A stretch of 14,862 nucleotides of DNA from CAZDIO01 sp964505555 (GTDB lineage: Bacteria > Bdellovibrionota_C > UBA2361 > SZUA-149 > CAZDIO01), in contig CAZDIO010000010.1 of NCBI GenBank assembly GCA_964505555.1, positions 1 through 14,862 on the forward strand, in the 5' to 3' direction. Position numbers and translations under genes: made by a program. Position 1 is the stretch's first letter; every line of letters begins with the position of its first letter. Under the pieces are notes generated by a model that did no database searches, was not told the origin of the DNA, and saw only the letters and a program-made list of their open reading frames with translations. This document shows, piece after piece, positions 14,690-14,862 of the stretch.

Positions 14690-14763
14690 GTCCTTCTCTC
14701 AGTAGGTACTGTCTTTTGATTTTATGACCGGGAGCACGACTCTAATCATTGCTATGGATCTCT

Positions 14764-14791
14764 CTGTCGTTGCAAGTAACCACCCTGTCGT
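14764..14791 (+). repeat. Partial repeat fragments, possible fifth copy
   Basis: Two short matches to the left end of the repeat family lie in tandem: ctgtcgttgc at 14764-14773 and ccctgtcgt at 14783-14791. They sit about 75 bp after parB, the same 3'-of-gene position as the full copies. The second runs directly into a G homopolymer where the conserved continuation tgcgagccggg would be expected. It is either a decayed copy or a real copy mis-assembled at a contig edge. Confidence 0.5.
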
Positions 14792-14862
14792 GGGGGGGGG
14801 GGGGGGGGGGGTCAGGCTACAGCAGCGGGGGGGGAGGTTTTTTTTGTGGGGGGGGGACTACA
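14792..14862. other. Homopolymer-rich contig end, probable sequencing artefact
   Basis: A run of 20 G at 14792-14811 is followed by further G runs (about 14827-14834 and 14848-14857) and a T-rich run (about 14838-14845). Nothing like this occurs elsewhere in the window. Long poly-G at a contig end is typical of no-signal calls in two-colour sequencing or of failed assembly inside a repeat. These bases should not be interpreted biologically. Confidence 0.75.

Noticed and set aside
14724..14862. Open frame from an ATG at 14724 running off the end
   Set aside because: Most of it translates the repeat fragments and poly-G run (glycine strings); it is not supported as a gene, though a real downstream gene may have been lost to the assembly.

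Overview
The window is a compact core-gene region of a diderm (Gram-negative-type) bacterial chromosome, of the kind found near the replication origin. The diderm call rests on a 581-residue YidC with a large domain between its first membrane helix and the insertase core. The order gyrA-gpsA, then rpmH-rnpA-yidD-yidC-mnmE, then mnmG-rsmG-parA-parB fits an uncultured proteobacterial or deltaproteobacteria-like lineage. That placement is inference only; no rRNA or other marker here fixes the taxonomy. The homopolymer-rich right end looks like a draft contig edge.

Layout: the left edge cuts gyrA just upstream of its catalytic tyrosine. After it come gpsA with a good intrinsic terminator and then rpmH. 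rnpA, yidD and yidC are joined by overlapping start and stop codons, and mnmE follows closely. A minus-strand pair, dtd and a membrane-anchored lytic transglycosylase, sits between mnmE and mnmG, which are often neighbours elsewhere. mnmG and rsmG follow, then a roughly 320-bp non-coding stretch with two perfect parS sites, then parA and parB.

The genes serve chromosome topology (gyrA), lipid precursor supply (gpsA), ribosome and tRNA processing or quality control (rpmH, rnpA, mnmE, mnmG, rsmG, dtd), membrane protein insertion (yidD, yidC), cell-wall remodelling (lytic transglycosylase) and chromosome segregation (parA, parB, parS). MnmE and MnmG act as one enzyme on tRNA wobble uridines. ParB loads at the two parS sites just upstream of its own operon.

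The non-ordinary content lies between genes. A family of about 100-bp imperfect palindromes occurs four times, after gyrA, gpsA, the transglycosylase gene and parA, with decayed fragments at the right end. All four copies point the same way on the chromosome whatever the direction of the neighbouring gene. All carry the same one-sided GC-rich hairpin insert, and in two copies the outer arms differ in sequence but stay self-complementary. Separately, the rsmG-parA gap holds a perfect 42-bp palindrome built around parS and a set of four nested complementary segments that could fold as one structured element. I see no defence system, CRISPR array, tRNA, rRNA or intact transposon.
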